Shown: positions 35,773-45,478, numbered from the stretch's first letter. The stretch: DNA of 64,000 bases from Myceligenerans salitolerans (GCF_017349295.1 NZ_JAFMPK010000044.1:260865-324864); one strand, 5' to 3'. The notes: generated by a model from the letters alone, not told the origin. Made by a program: numbers and translations.

Positions 35773-37517
35773 CCCCCAGCACCCGTGACGCCCGGTCGGC
35801 GAGGATCCGGTCCCGGCCAGGAAGCGGCGGCCGGCTCGGGCCGGTGGATGCCACGGGGCCGATAGCCGAGCTGGTCGGACAGGCCCGCGAGGTCCGCGAG
35901 CAGCCAGACGACGGCGAGCCACATCTCCGTTCCCTGCAGGCTCGGGGCTGTCGCGGAGACGGACGACGTCGTCGGGTCAGGCGCCTGGAAGCCGAATCCC
36001 TGGCCCGGGGTCCAGTGGCTCAGCGCGTCGGACAGGAGCCGCCGTGCGAGAGCGGCGACGTCCTCGCCGCGATATCCGGACGTCCGGGTGAGCCACAGCG
36101 GGTGGGCGACGTCGAGCACGTTGCAGGCGTTCTGCCGCGCCGGAGCGAAGTACCGGACGTCACGCGAGTGCGCCAGGACGGTGTCCACGACGCGCTCGGC
36201 GTAGGGCACGGGGAGCCCGTACTGCGCGAACGTGCCACGCGTCGCCCGGTAGTAGCCGTTCACGACCTGCAGCAGCCCTTCTGGCTCTCCGGCACGGCCC
36301 CACATCCCCGTTCCGGGGTCGGCGTTCCTCAACAGCCATCCGAACAGCGCCTCGACCGTGCCCCGGCCGTTCACCACCCCCAGGCGCGTATTCCAGTGCA
36401 GTGCGGTCGCGAGTCCGTCGACCCAGTGCCCGGCGGCCCACGCACCGGTGTCCCAGTCCTGGCCCTCCAGGCCGGCCACGACGTCGGCCGCGGAAGCGTC
36501 GGCGAAGACGGCGAGGGGGTGCGCGAACCGAGATCCGAGCAGGTCGAGCGCGTAGCCCACGCACAGGACGTGGTACCCGGTGGACGGGTCCAGGATCGTC
36601 GCCTCGGGCGGGACGGGACGCCGGTCGTCGCCGAGTTCGCCCACCAGGCCGGTGGCCGGGTCCTGCCACGAGCGGAGCACCTCGGCGAGGTCCGTGGCGT
36701 GCTGCCACGGGGGCGGACCACCGAGCAGCAGATCGGCGATCTCGACCGCGTCGCACTGCGCCCGCACGGTCGGTGCGGCTCCCGGACGGTTCGTGAACAG
36801 TCCGCCGACGTCGTTCCGGTACCGGTCAAGTACCACTTCCGCCTGCTCGCGAGCCGCGGCGGCGAAGCCGGCCACCGCACCGGCCAGGTCGTCGGTCCGC
36901 CGCCGCGACGGACGGTCCGGCCCCGTCCGCCACTTGATGACGCGCGCGGGGTTACCGCCGACGACCGCACCGGCCGGCACGTCCTTCGTCACGACAGCCC
37001 CGGCCGCGAGCACCGCCTTGTCACCGACCGTCACGCCGTCCAGGACGACCACGTGCGAACCGACCCAGACGTCGTCGCCGATCGCGATGCCCTTGGTGGT
37101 GAGCGGCTGCTGGTGGATCTCGAGGTCCGGGTCGTCCATCGTGTGGTTGAACCCGAGCAGGGACGTGTGAGCGCCGATGCGGACCGCGTCCCCCAGGCGA
37201 ACCTCGCCGCGTACCACCGTGTACGGGTTGATGGTGCAGTCCCGTCCGGCGCGCAACGTCCCGGACAGGTAGGCGCCCGCCGCCACGTAGGTGCGGTCGC
37301 CCAGTTCGAGCGTCTCGTTCGTCACCGAGGCGAGTTCCGACACGAAGCACCGCTCGCCGAGGACGAACCCTCGCTCGGCGGCCAGGACCTCCTGGAGCGC
37401 GTGCTGCCGCACCTTGTCGGCCTCCCCGGCACGGTCCCAGAACTCCCAAGGGGTGTAGTCGAGGTCCGAACGGCCGAACGTCTGCCCGATCGTGCCCGCC
37501 ACGTTGTGCTCGGCCAT
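35769..37517 (-). CDS. Hexapeptide-repeat O-acetyltransferase fused to an (alpha/alpha)-toroid-like domain
   Basis: 582 residues, ATG 37517 with SD GGAGAG. Residues 1-205 form a left-handed beta-helix acyltransferase of the maltose/galactoside/NodL type: repeated hexapeptides (LGDAVRIGAHTSLLG, IGDDVWVGSHVVVLDGVTVG), active-site His in LGFNHTMDD, and AGAVVGGNPARVIKW. The following 350 residues look like a helical toroid (repeated D-TGYHVLCVGYALD, GAWAAGHWVDGLATALHWN), possibly a glycoside-hydrolase-like or sugar-binding domain. I do not recognise a described protein with this fusion. No signal peptide, so it should act in the cytoplasm. Coupled with the deacetylase gene below it. Confidence 0.72.
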   Translation of the reverse strand: MAEHNVAGTIGQTFGRSDLDYTPWEFWDRAGEADKVRQHALQEVLAAERGFVLGERCFVSELASVTNETLELGDRTYVAAGAYLSGTLRAGRDCTINPYTVVRGEVRLGDAVRIGAHTSLLGFNHTMDDPDLEIHQQPLTTKGIAIGDDVWVGSHVVVLDGVTVGDKAVLAAGAVVTKDVPAGAVVGGNPARVIKWRTGPDRPSRRRTDDLAGAVAGFAAAAREQAEVVLDRYRNDVGGLFTNRPGAAPTVRAQCDAVEIADLLLGGPPPWQHATDLAEVLRSWQDPATGLVGELGDDRRPVPPEATILDPSTGYHVLCVGYALDLLGSRFAHPLAVFADASAADVVAGLEGQDWDTGAWAAGHWVDGLATALHWNTRLGVVNGRGTVEALFGWLLRNADPGTGMWGRAGEPEGLLQVVNGYYRATRGTFAQYGLPVPYAERVVDTVLAHSRDVRYFAPARQNACNVLDVAHPLWLTRTSGYRGEDVAALARRLLSDALSHWTPGQGFGFQAPDPTTSSVSATAPSLQGTEMWLAVVWLLADLAGLSDQLGYRPRGIHRPEPAAASWPGPDPRRPGVTGAGG

Positions 37518-37696
37518 TGCTCTCCTTCACACGAACCGTCCGACGAGTCTGCGGCAGTACGTGCGCTGCTTCAACCTGCGCGAGGCAGGCCGGTGACCGG
37601 GCCGCACGCCCACGCCCGTCCCGAGCAAGCCGGGCGACACCCCGGTGGCACGAGGTCCGCCCGCCGCCCGGCGCTCCGGCCGGACCACGACCCGTA

Positions 37697-37712
37697 TGTG
37701 ACGCAGGTCACG
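37697..37712. promoter_or_regulatory. CRP/GlxR-like site between divergent genes
   Basis: TGTGACGCAGGTCACG fits TGTGA-N6-TCACA with one end mismatch, and GTGAC-GCAG-GTCAC is an exact palindrome. It lies between the acetyltransferase-deacetylase pair and the divergent P-loop gene (37815), so a cAMP-receptor-like protein could control both sides. Confidence 0.5.
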
Positions 37713-37814
37713 CGACACGTCGGTGCCGGCCCACCGTCCTATGCGTGTGATCGGAACGCCTCCCCCAAGCGGGCCCGAGGCGCCCCGACGTGTCGTTCGA
37801 CCAGAGGAGGCAGA

Positions 37815-38813
37815 GTGAGCAGTCGTTCGTGTGTCGAGGCACACCAGCCCCATACCGCACCGGCCGCACTGCGCCGGCCGGCGATCGAGAGATCGCTCGA
37901 TGACGCACTGCGCGCGACGACGACGGGCATGGTTCTGCTGCGCGGTCCGCGCGGAACCGGCCGCCGCACGGCCGTGACGCTGTGGACCCGGCGACTCGTC
38001 CGGGACGGGACGGCGGTGGTCCGGGTGGAGCTGCGTGAGAGCGAGTCGATCGACGGCGAGATGCTCGCAGCGGCCGTCCGCGCGGGGCTGATGTTCATGA
38101 CCGGTGAGCCCGCGGCTCCGGCTCCGGCCCGGGGCTGGACGCCGAAGGACATCGCCACCGTGCTCGACGCCCGTGAGACGGTGCTCGTCGTCGACCGGCT
38201 GGGCCCGGCGTCGGAGGCGGCACTGAGCTTTCTGGACCGGGTGGCGCGGCCGCTGCGCAGAAGCCGCGTCGTCGCGCTCACCGCGATGCCGCTGCGCGGA
38301 CCGGACTCCTCCACGGCCGCCCCCGTCGAGCTGAACCCGCGAGACCTGAGCGTCTCGGCGTACGAGGCGAAGACCGCGGCGGCATCACTCGGGGTGCCTC
38401 TCAGCGACTCGCAGGCGGACCTGCTCGTCACGGCCACGGCGGGCTGGCCCGCGATGGTCTACCCCGCGCTCGACGAACTGCGCCGGACGAGCCCCGCGGA
38501 CGCCGCCGTCCCCGACGAACTCGTGGCGGCCGCCGCGGCGGCACATCGCGCCGCCTTCCTGCGCGACGCCCTGCCCGACGAAGCTCTCGCGGTGCTGGTC
38601 GAGGCGAGTCTGTCCCACCGGTTCACGTGGCACGAGCTGGAGGCGACCGGTCTGCTCTCCACGGTCCCCGAGGTCTTCCTCGACCGGCTCGTGGACGCCG
38701 GTGTCGTCCTCGAGGACCCGGCCGGCGAGGACCTGGCCGTGGAGCCGCACCTGCGCCGTGCGCTGCTCGGCTACGCGCACGTCCACGACGTCGGCCTGCG
38801 CCGGGCCTCGTAG
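37815..38813 (+). CDS. STAND/MalT-like P-loop protein lacking the Walker A lysine
   Basis: 332 residues, GTG 37815 with SD GAGGAGG. It resembles the N-terminal NTPase of MalT/LuxR-type STAND regulators: VLLRGPRGTGRRTAVTLW at the P-loop (about 40-57), a Walker B-like ETVLVVDRLGP and a sensor-like RVVALTAMPLRG, then a winged-helix-like helical region. The Walker A lysine is replaced by Arg (GRRT), and there are no TPR repeats or LuxR HTH. It may bind but not hydrolyse nucleotide, or work as a partner of another protein. Function unknown. Confidence 0.6.
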   Translation: MSSRSCVEAHQPHTAPAALRRPAIERSLDDALRATTTGMVLLRGPRGTGRRTAVTLWTRRLVRDGTAVVRVELRESESIDGEMLAAAVRAGLMFMTGEPAAPAPARGWTPKDIATVLDARETVLVVDRLGPASEAALSFLDRVARPLRRSRVVALTAMPLRGPDSSTAAPVELNPRDLSVSAYEAKTAAASLGVPLSDSQADLLVTATAGWPAMVYPALDELRRTSPADAAVPDELVAAAAAAHRAAFLRDALPDEALAVLVEASLSHRFTWHELEATGLLSTVPEVFLDRLVDAGVVLEDPAGEDLAVEPHLRRALLGYAHVHDVGLRRAS

Positions 38814-38831
38814 CCGTCGCGTCGCGCACAC

Positions 38832-40253
38832 CTACGACAGCCGCAGCACAGGAACGCCGTCGACCACGATCTCCAGGAAGGGTGGCGTCGGGCTCGGGCT
38901 CGGCGTCGGGCTCGGGCTCGGGGTGGGAGCCGACGGCGAGGGAGCCGGCGCCGGGCTCGAGACCGGTGGCGGCGGCGCCGGGCTCGCCACGGGTGGTGTG
39001 GGCTCGGACGTCCGCGTCGCCGCCGGCGTCGGCTCCTGTTCGGATGTCCTCGCCGGTGTCGACGCCGGCGTCGGTACCGGAACCGTCCTCGAGGTCGGCC
39101 CCGGCGAGGGAGCCGGCGTAGGGACGGGCACCGGGCGCGACGACGTGGGGCTCGGAGTCGCCGTCGGTTCGGGACGTGGCTCGGCCGGTGGCGGCATCGG
39201 TTGCCAGGGCCACGCGAGGAGGAGTTCCAGCGCGAGATCCGTGCCGCCGCCCGAGTCCGCGGCGGTGTCGTCCCTCGCGAGGTCCGACGCGGCGACCGCC
39301 GACAGCGTGAGGAGGCACACCGCGGCGACCGTGGCACCGTGGAGAGCGGCACGTCGCACGTCGCGCGGCCGTGCCCACCACCACCGCCGGCCCAGGGCGC
39401 GCATCCCACGCGGTCCCGCACCCGGCAGCGAACCGCCCGGGAACACTCCTCCAGCTACCGGCCCGTCGGTACCGCGAGCCCCCGCGCCGCGGTCCGCCGC
39501 CGCCGCGAGCGGCAGGCCGAACGGAAGCAGCACCGCGCGCATGCGACGCCTGAGGTCGCGCATCTGCTCGACGACGGCCGCGCACGGCGCACATGCCAGC
39601 ACGTGCGCCTCGATGCGATGGTGCACGGGGACCGCCAGCGACTCCTCGACGTACCGCGCCAGGTGCGGGGCGTAGTCCTCGCACCCGGGAGCCACCCGGT
39701 CCTGATGCGCCTGCAGGTACTCACGCCGGAGTCGCTCGCGTGCCCTGCGGACCAGCGACGAGGCAGCGTTCGGTGACACCCCGAGCAGCGGGCCGGCCTG
39801 GGCGGGCGGCAGCTCGTGGACGTCCACGTACCAGAGAACCCGGCGCCAGCGTGGCGGCAGCGCGGCGAAGGCCCGCCGGATCCGGCGGGCGTCGTCCGCC
39901 GTACCCAGCCTGTCGGTGTCGTGGTGCGGCCTGTCGACCACCTCGACCTCGGCGGGGACCGCGCGCTCCTGTGCGCGCACGAACCCGATCGCCGTGTTGC
40001 GCACGGTCGTCAGCAGGTACGAGCGGACGTTGGCCGACGGGCCTCCCCCGCCGCGCACGACGGCCAGGAGAGAGGCGAACGACTCGGCGACGACGTCGTC
40101 GACCGTGGGCCCGCTGCCGACCACACGCCGCGCGACGCCGACGGCAGTGCGGTGGTAACGGCGGTAGAGCTCGGCGAACGCGTGGACCTGGCCGGCCCGG
40201 AGGTCGGCGAGCAGCGTCTCGTCGGACCGGGTGGAGCTGGTCACCTCGGCCAT
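38832..40253 (-). CDS. ECF-type sigma factor fused to zinc-finger anti-sigma domain, TM helix and Pro-rich tail
   Basis: 473 residues. Residues 1-95 are sigma-70 region 2 (FAELYRRYHRTAVGVARRVV, VDDVVAESFASLL), and 125-185 are region 4 (ALPPRWRRVLWYVDVHEL, LGVSPNAASSLVRRARERL). Then comes a zf-HC2 anti-sigma module (Cys191, His217, Cys221, Cys224), a transmembrane helix (about 303-323) and a 140-residue Pro/Thr/Ser-rich extracytoplasmic tail. Sigma and anti-sigma being one chain implies release of the sigma part by proteolysis or a conformational switch at the membrane. A second protein with the same plan is at 52219-53733. SD AGGGGGG precedes ATG 40253. Confidence 0.85.
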   Translation of the reverse strand: MAEVTSSTRSDETLLADLRAGQVHAFAELYRRYHRTAVGVARRVVGSGPTVDDVVAESFASLLAVVRGGGGPSANVRSYLLTTVRNTAIGFVRAQERAVPAEVEVVDRPHHDTDRLGTADDARRIRRAFAALPPRWRRVLWYVDVHELPPAQAGPLLGVSPNAASSLVRRARERLRREYLQAHQDRVAPGCEDYAPHLARYVEESLAVPVHHRIEAHVLACAPCAAVVEQMRDLRRRMRAVLLPFGLPLAAAADRGAGARGTDGPVAGGVFPGGSLPGAGPRGMRALGRRWWWARPRDVRRAALHGATVAAVCLLTLSAVAASDLARDDTAADSGGGTDLALELLLAWPWQPMPPPAEPRPEPTATPSPTSSRPVPVPTPAPSPGPTSRTVPVPTPASTPARTSEQEPTPAATRTSEPTPPVASPAPPPPVSSPAPAPSPSAPTPSPSPTPSPSPTPPFLEIVVDGVPVLRLS

Positions 40254-40334
40254 CTGCGGGCCCCCCTGGCACCTCGATGAGCTGTCCTGATCGCGTGGAA
40301 CACTACGGCCAGGCGGGTACGACCGTCCAGGGGC

Positions 40335-42179
40335 TCAGGACCGCCGTCGGACCGCCGCCTCCGGCAGCGACTCCTCCAGCGCGGCGATGAGCGTCCGGGC
40401 GTCGTGGGACCCCTGGTTCCGGACGCCGTTGAGGAAGAAGGTCGGCGTGCCCTGGGCACCGCTCGCCCGTGCGCTCTCGGCGTGCGCGCGGACCCGTTCG
40501 GCCAACGTCTCGTCGGCCATGTCGCGGTCGAAGCGCTCGACGTCCAGGCCGAGCTCGAGCGCGTAGCCACGAAGATCGTCGGGTTCGAGCCGGGCCTGGT
40601 TCGCGAAGAGGACGTCGTGCATCTCCCAGAAGGCACCCTGGCGGTGTGCGGCCTCCGCCGCGAGCGCCGCGCCGAAGGCCTGGGGATGGACGTCCTCCAG
40701 AGGAAGATGGCGGACGACGTACCGGATCTGATCGCCGAAGTGGTCGGCGAGGTCCTGTCCCATCCCGGTGGCACGCGCGCAGAAGGGGCACTGGAAGTCG
40801 AGGTACTCGACGACCGTGTACGGAGCTCCGGCAGGGCCGCGCAGGTGGTCGCGCTCGACGTCGACGTCGGGCGTGAGGGTGACGGGCAGGTCGGCGCTGT
40901 GTTCGCCGAAACGCACTCGCGCGACACGGAAGGCGAACGCGCCGACGAGCGAGGAGAGCACCATGGCGACGAGAACGCCGATGGCGGCTGCCTGGGTGTC
41001 GGCCTCGTCCTCGAAGGCGAGGTCGGCGATGAGGAGGGAGACGGTGAAACCGATGCCGGACAGTGCGGCACCTCCGACGACGCTGCCGGGTCCGACGCCG
41101 TCGGGCAGTTCGCCGAGCCCGGCACGGACGGCGGCCCATGCGCCGAGGCTGATGCCCACGAGCTTGCCGGCGACGAGCCCGGCCACGACCCCCCACAGAA
41201 CGGTGGAGCCGAAGGCTTCGCCGAGGGCGCCGCCGCGCAGGTCGATGCCGGCGTTGGCGAACGCGAAGACGGGGACGACGACGAGGGACACGGGCGTGCG
41301 GAGCTGCTCGTGGAGGCGGTGGTTGACGGAGATGGACCGCGCCAGCCCGAGGCCGACGACGCGCGCGACGCCGGCGTTGGGCGACTGCCAGTAGGAGCGG
41401 AACAGGTGTTTGGCACGGACGACGTCCTCGCGTTCGGGGCTGGCCGCGGGAACGAGGAGCCCGGCGAGCATCCCGGCGAGGGACGGATGGACCCCGGCCT
41501 GCACCGTGGCACCCCAGAGCACGACCACGACCAGGACGTAGGGAGTGCTGCGCCACTCGCGGGCCCGGCCGAGCAGCCACAGGGCGAGGAGGCAGGCGGC
41601 GGCGAGGACGAGGGGTCCGGGCCGGACGTCGTCGGAGTAGACCGTGCCGATCACGGTGACGGCGATGAAGTCGTCGACGACGGACAGGGTGAGCAGGAAG
41701 ATGCGCAACTGGTTGGACATCGCGGGCCCGACGAGCGCGAGGACGCCGAGCAGGAACGCGGTGTCGGTGCCGATGACGACGCCCCAGCCCGTGGGGGCGT
41801 CACGACCCGCGATCACGAGGTAGACGGCAGCGGGCGTGAGGACACCGAGGGCACCGGCGACGAGCGGGACGAGGCGGCGGTTGCGCTGCCGGAGGGCTCC
41901 GACGGCGAGTTCCTGGCGCACCTCGAGGCCCACGACGAAGAAGAACAGGACCATGAGTCCGTCGTTGACCCAGTGATGCAGGTCCATGTCGAAGCGCAGG
42001 TCGCCGGCGTCCACGTGGACCGGAAGTTCCCACAGGTGCTCGTAGGCGCCGGAGAACGGCGAGTTCGCCCAGGCCAGGGCCACGAGGACGACACCGACGA
42101 GCAGCAGCGCGCTGCCCACCTCCGTGCGGAGCCAGTCGAGGGTGCGGCGGGTCCACCGCGTCCGGTGCGCGTCGTCCAT
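40335..42179 (-). CDS. nhaA: NhaA-type Na+/H+ antiporter fused to a DsbA-like thioredoxin domain
   Basis: 614 residues. The first 390 are NhaA: about 11-12 helices, DFDLHHWVNDGLMVLFFF-like start segment, the unwound-helix region GTDTAFLLGVLALVGP, and SVVDDFIAVTVIG with the paired Asp residues that bind Na+. The last 190 residues are a DsbA/Thioredoxin_4 domain with CxxC in LDFQCPFCARA and cis-Pro in GTPTFFLNG. This fusion occurs in other actinobacteria. In that topology the oxidoreductase should lie outside or inside depending on helix number, which I cannot settle. The upstream neighbour is a carbonic anhydrase, suggesting joint pH homeostasis. Confidence 0.9.
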   Translation of the reverse strand: MDDAHRTRWTRRTLDWLRTEVGSALLLVGVVLVALAWANSPFSGAYEHLWELPVHVDAGDLRFDMDLHHWVNDGLMVLFFFVVGLEVRQELAVGALRQRNRRLVPLVAGALGVLTPAAVYLVIAGRDAPTGWGVVIGTDTAFLLGVLALVGPAMSNQLRIFLLTLSVVDDFIAVTVIGTVYSDDVRPGPLVLAAACLLALWLLGRAREWRSTPYVLVVVVLWGATVQAGVHPSLAGMLAGLLVPAASPEREDVVRAKHLFRSYWQSPNAGVARVVGLGLARSISVNHRLHEQLRTPVSLVVVPVFAFANAGIDLRGGALGEAFGSTVLWGVVAGLVAGKLVGISLGAWAAVRAGLGELPDGVGPGSVVGGAALSGIGFTVSLLIADLAFEDEADTQAAAIGVLVAMVLSSLVGAFAFRVARVRFGEHSADLPVTLTPDVDVERDHLRGPAGAPYTVVEYLDFQCPFCARATGMGQDLADHFGDQIRYVVRHLPLEDVHPQAFGAALAAEAAHRQGAFWEMHDVLFANQARLEPDDLRGYALELGLDVERFDRDMADETLAERVRAHAESARASGAQGTPTFFLNGVRNQGSHDARTLIAALEESLPEAAVRRRS

Positions 42180-42239
42180 GGTGCGAGGGTAGGAGATCGC
42201 ACCGGCGTCCGCCGTCGCGGTCCGGCGTGCCGAGTGCGG

Positions 42240-43100
<861 letters not shown>

Positions 43101-43290
43101 CGGGTTCCGTTTCTCGAGGGCGACCGGCGACACGGCCGGGGGGCCGGCCGCCTGGCCGGCATCATGGCGAGTCGCCACACGCAGTACTACCAGAATTCAC
43201 CCGCTCGAGCCCGGGGCAGCCGGGGCCCAGGCGCACGGCGCGGCTCCGGGGCGCAGGCGCACGGCGCGCCTGACTCCGGCCGTTTTCCCG

Positions 43291-43322
43291 AAGTGCTGTG
43301 ACATCCGCGGGCTTCGTGCGTC
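43291..43322 (+). promoter_or_regulatory. Promoter-like element, copy A (GTGCTGTGACAT-N14-CGTC)
   Basis: GTGCTGTGACAT at 43293-43304 is followed after 14 bases by CGTC at 43319-43322, and ATG 43331 comes 8 bases after that. The layout (TGTGAC, 16 bases, CGTC) fits an ECF sigma promoter with a transcript starting at or next to the ATG. Copies B and C have identical spacing. Confidence 0.6.
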
Positions 43323-43330
43323 TGGGCTGC

Positions 43331-43618
43331 ATGACGACAAACCTGATGGACACCGTTTCCTGGGCCGCCCACCGCCGCGCCGTCGTGCACACGGTCAGGC
43401 GCCGCGTACCGCTCGTCGACCCGGAGGTCGCCACGAGCCGCGGGCTCGCGATCCTCTGCGCCCGCATCGTCGCGGACGGCGCCGTCGATCGGCCCGCCGA
43501 CATCTGGTGCGAGGCGGCCGTGGACGCCGCGCTCGCCATGCTGCGTGAGACGATCCTCGCCGCATCGCGCCGGCCCGACCCCGCCACGGCCGATGACATG
43601 CCCGGCGCGGACGCCTGA
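43331..43618 (+). CDS. Small sigma-region-2-like protein (orphan)
   Basis: 95 residues from ATG 43331; no SD, consistent with a leaderless mRNA from promoter copy A. The middle part (HRRAVVHTVRRRVPLVDP, then DRPADIWCEAAVDAAL) aligns by eye over about 55 residues with the start of the sigma-like protein at 52219 (HRPNVVRSVAARVPGVDA, DPAAYWRRAALNEAY) and of the protein at 53965. It lacks region 4 and a zinc finger. It may act as a decoy or partner of the full sigma factor (inference). Homology is weak but position-by-position. Confidence 0.6.
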   Translation: MTTNLMDTVSWAAHRRAVVHTVRRRVPLVDPEVATSRGLAILCARIVADGAVDRPADIWCEAAVDAALAMLRETILAASRRPDPATADDMPGADA

Positions 43619-43795
43619 GGGCGGGACCGTGCCGCGGCGCTCACACCATTCCTACCTGCGCCGACGCTCGATTGCGCCCAACGCACGATCATGAGGCAGG
43701 GATGCGTCCGCGGCGCGCCGGCGGGCGAGCGGACGCGCTCCTTGATAGACCCCTGTCGACGGGCATTATCGAGTGCACGAGAACAGGAAAGAACC

Positions 43796-44260
43796 ATGAC
43801 GACCGCCCCAGAGCTGTCCTTGACCGGTACCGACGTGCCCGCCGGGCTTCGGTACGAGGTGCCGTTGGACCCGCGCCCGATCGTCATCGAGAACGCGCCG
43901 GAACTGCAGCCCGTTCTCGCCCGGGCGAGCGCCGGCGGGTTCTTCGAGAAGGCCCGCGAAGGCCGCCGAGTGGGAGAGGCACGCAACAAACTGCACCGTG
44001 CCGCGATCGCCTATGCCATGTCGGCACGCCCCGTCGAACGCGACGATCTCGCGTCCATGCTGACGGGAGCCGCCCAGCAGTGGTCCCGCACGCTGTCGGA
44101 CACCGGCAACCACGTGCCCCGGCCGGCCCCGGATCCGCGCCTGACCACGTCGCTCGCGCTCCTGGAGCGTGTCGCGACAGTGACGGAGCACGTCGTGCGC
44201 ACACGCCGCACCACGTTGCTCAAGCCGCTTCTGGCAGACATCAAGGATGTCCTGCCCTGA
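43796..44260 (+). CDS. Hypothetical protein, unrecognised
   Basis: 154 residues from ATG 43796, with SD AGGAAAG. It is soluble, without signal or membrane helices. The N-terminus has alternating acidic and proline residues (PAGLRYEVPLDPRPIVIEN), followed by helices (GFFEKAREGRRVGEARNKLHRAAIAYAM and TSLALLERVATVTEHVV). I do not recognise a family. A longer in-frame reading to 43691 is possible but lacks an SD. Confidence 0.55.
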   Translation: MTTAPELSLTGTDVPAGLRYEVPLDPRPIVIENAPELQPVLARASAGGFFEKAREGRRVGEARNKLHRAAIAYAMSARPVERDDLASMLTGAAQQWSRTLSDTGNHVPRPAPDPRLTTSLALLERVATVTEHVVRTRRTTLLKPLLADIKDVLP

Positions 44261-44700
44261 CCGGCTCGTCCGACGTACCTCCGCGACGTACCTCCGCGAC
44301 GTCCCTGCCCGAGTCCGCGCTGTCCGAGTCCGCGCACGGCTCCCCGGAGCGGGCTGCCCACCGCGGACGCCGGAGACGATTTTCGCGACCTCCAGCGCAT
44401 ACCAGACAAAATTGTGGCGACACGCCGGTACGGCCGGGCAAAGCAGAGGGGTCGGTCAGCCCTGCGTCCGGGTGACTCGCGGAAAAGGTCCGATCTCACC
44501 TGCGTGTCGACCCCGGTCGAAAAGTTACAGGGCCGACCTTGTCAAGTTATTCCGCGTCACCACATGCCTGGTCGAGACAAGCACGATTTCTTCACCTAGC
44601 GTCGAGTCCGTTGCGTCATAGGACGACGCAGCCACGGGCGGTCGTGAACGAGCTTGAGCACGGCGCCCGGAGACCCTAGGTGCGATTCGGAGAACCACTG
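44261..44700. other. 440-base intergenic region with short repeats
   Basis: It begins with a 13-base tandem repeat (described separately), then two copies of CCGAGTCCGCGC (44310 and 44325). The second half is less GC-rich and includes TTGTCAAGTTATTCC around 44537, possibly part of the promoter of the C40 peptidase gene. No ydaO-type riboswitch is recognisable here, unlike before the paralogue at 46814. Confidence 0.5.
44271..44306 (+). repeat. 13-base tandem repeat, about 2.8 copies
   Basis: CGACGTACCTCCG occurs exactly at 44271-44283 and 44284-44296, followed by a partial CGACGTCCCT. It starts 10 bases after the stop codon of the upstream gene. Confidence 0.75.
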
Positions 44701-45441
44701 GTGAGTACCAACGTCAGGTGCGGTCGACACCGCGCCGACCACACTCCCAATACCCCGCTTACTGCACTGTCGAAGACCGCGGCGGACGCAGCCCGCAAGG
44801 GCGCTCTCGTCGCGGCGACATCGGGGATCATCGCGACGACGCTGTCGAGCACGGCGTCCGCTGCTCCTGAGGGCAACGCCCGCTACGAGCGCGTCACGGG
44901 ACTGGATCTCGAGGCCCTGAACGCCTCACGTACGCACATCGAGACGGCGCCGGCAGTGAGGGTGGCGCCCGATGCCCGCCTGGACATCGCGACCACGGTG
45001 GTCAAGGTGAAGCCGGCACCGGAGCCCGAGCCGGAGCCGGAGCCCCGGCCCGAGCCCGCGCCCGCGGCCGCCGCGACAGGAACGGCCGCTCCCGTCTCCG
45101 ACGGCTCGATCGGCGCGCGCGCAGTGTCGATCGCGATGCAGTTCGTCGGCACGCCGTACGTCTACGGCGGCGAGTCCCCTGGCGGCTTCGACTGCTCCGG
45201 GCTCGTGAAGTACGCCTTCGCGCAGGTGGGCGTCTCGCTCCCGCACTCGTCGTCCGCCTTGCGCAGCTCCGGCATGGTGGTGTCCGCGGCCGAGGCGCGG
45301 CCCGGCGACCTCGTCTGGACACCCGGCCACATCGCGATCTACGCCGGTGGCGGCATGGTGGTCGAGGCCGTCAGCTACGGCACCCCCCTGAGCTACCGCG
45401 CCATGTGGCAGAGCAACCCGACCTTCGTCCGGGTGGTCTGA
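44701..45441 (+). CDS. Secreted NlpC/P60 (C40) peptidoglycan hydrolase, copy 1
   Basis: 246 residues from GTG 44701, chosen because the paralogue aligns from here (RGRHRAD vs CGRHRAD) and GGAG lies 9 bases before. The N-terminus includes a late hydrophobic segment (ALVAATSGIIATTLSSTASAAP) that is a signal peptide after a basic stretch. A Pro/Glu linker (EPEPEPEPRPEPAPAA) leads to the C40 domain (about 140-246): catalytic Cys in GGFDCSGLVKYAF, His in WTPGHIAIY. It cleaves stem peptides of peptidoglycan. The paralogue at 46814 shares the whole layout. Confidence 0.9.
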   Translation: MSTNVRCGRHRADHTPNTPLTALSKTAADAARKGALVAATSGIIATTLSSTASAAPEGNARYERVTGLDLEALNASRTHIETAPAVRVAPDARLDIATTVVKVKPAPEPEPEPEPRPEPAPAAAATGTAAPVSDGSIGARAVSIAMQFVGTPYVYGGESPGGFDCSGLVKYAFAQVGVSLPHSSSALRSSGMVVSAAEARPGDLVWTPGHIAIYAGGGMVVEAVSYGTPLSYRAMWQSNPTFVRVV

Positions 45442-45478
45442 CCGGTCCGGGCCGGGCCGGCCGTCGCGGCCCGGCCCG

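Noticed and set aside
43194..43210. Second copy of the 27722 palindrome arm (AATTCACCCGCTC)
   Set aside because: Only one arm of 13 bases is present and the other side is not an inverse repeat; a 13-base coincidence is expected in 64 kb.
44488..44700. A ydaO riboswitch in front of the first C40 gene
   Set aside because: I looked for the GGGGTGAAGCC and CCGAACCCGACAGCT elements found before copy 2 and they are missing.
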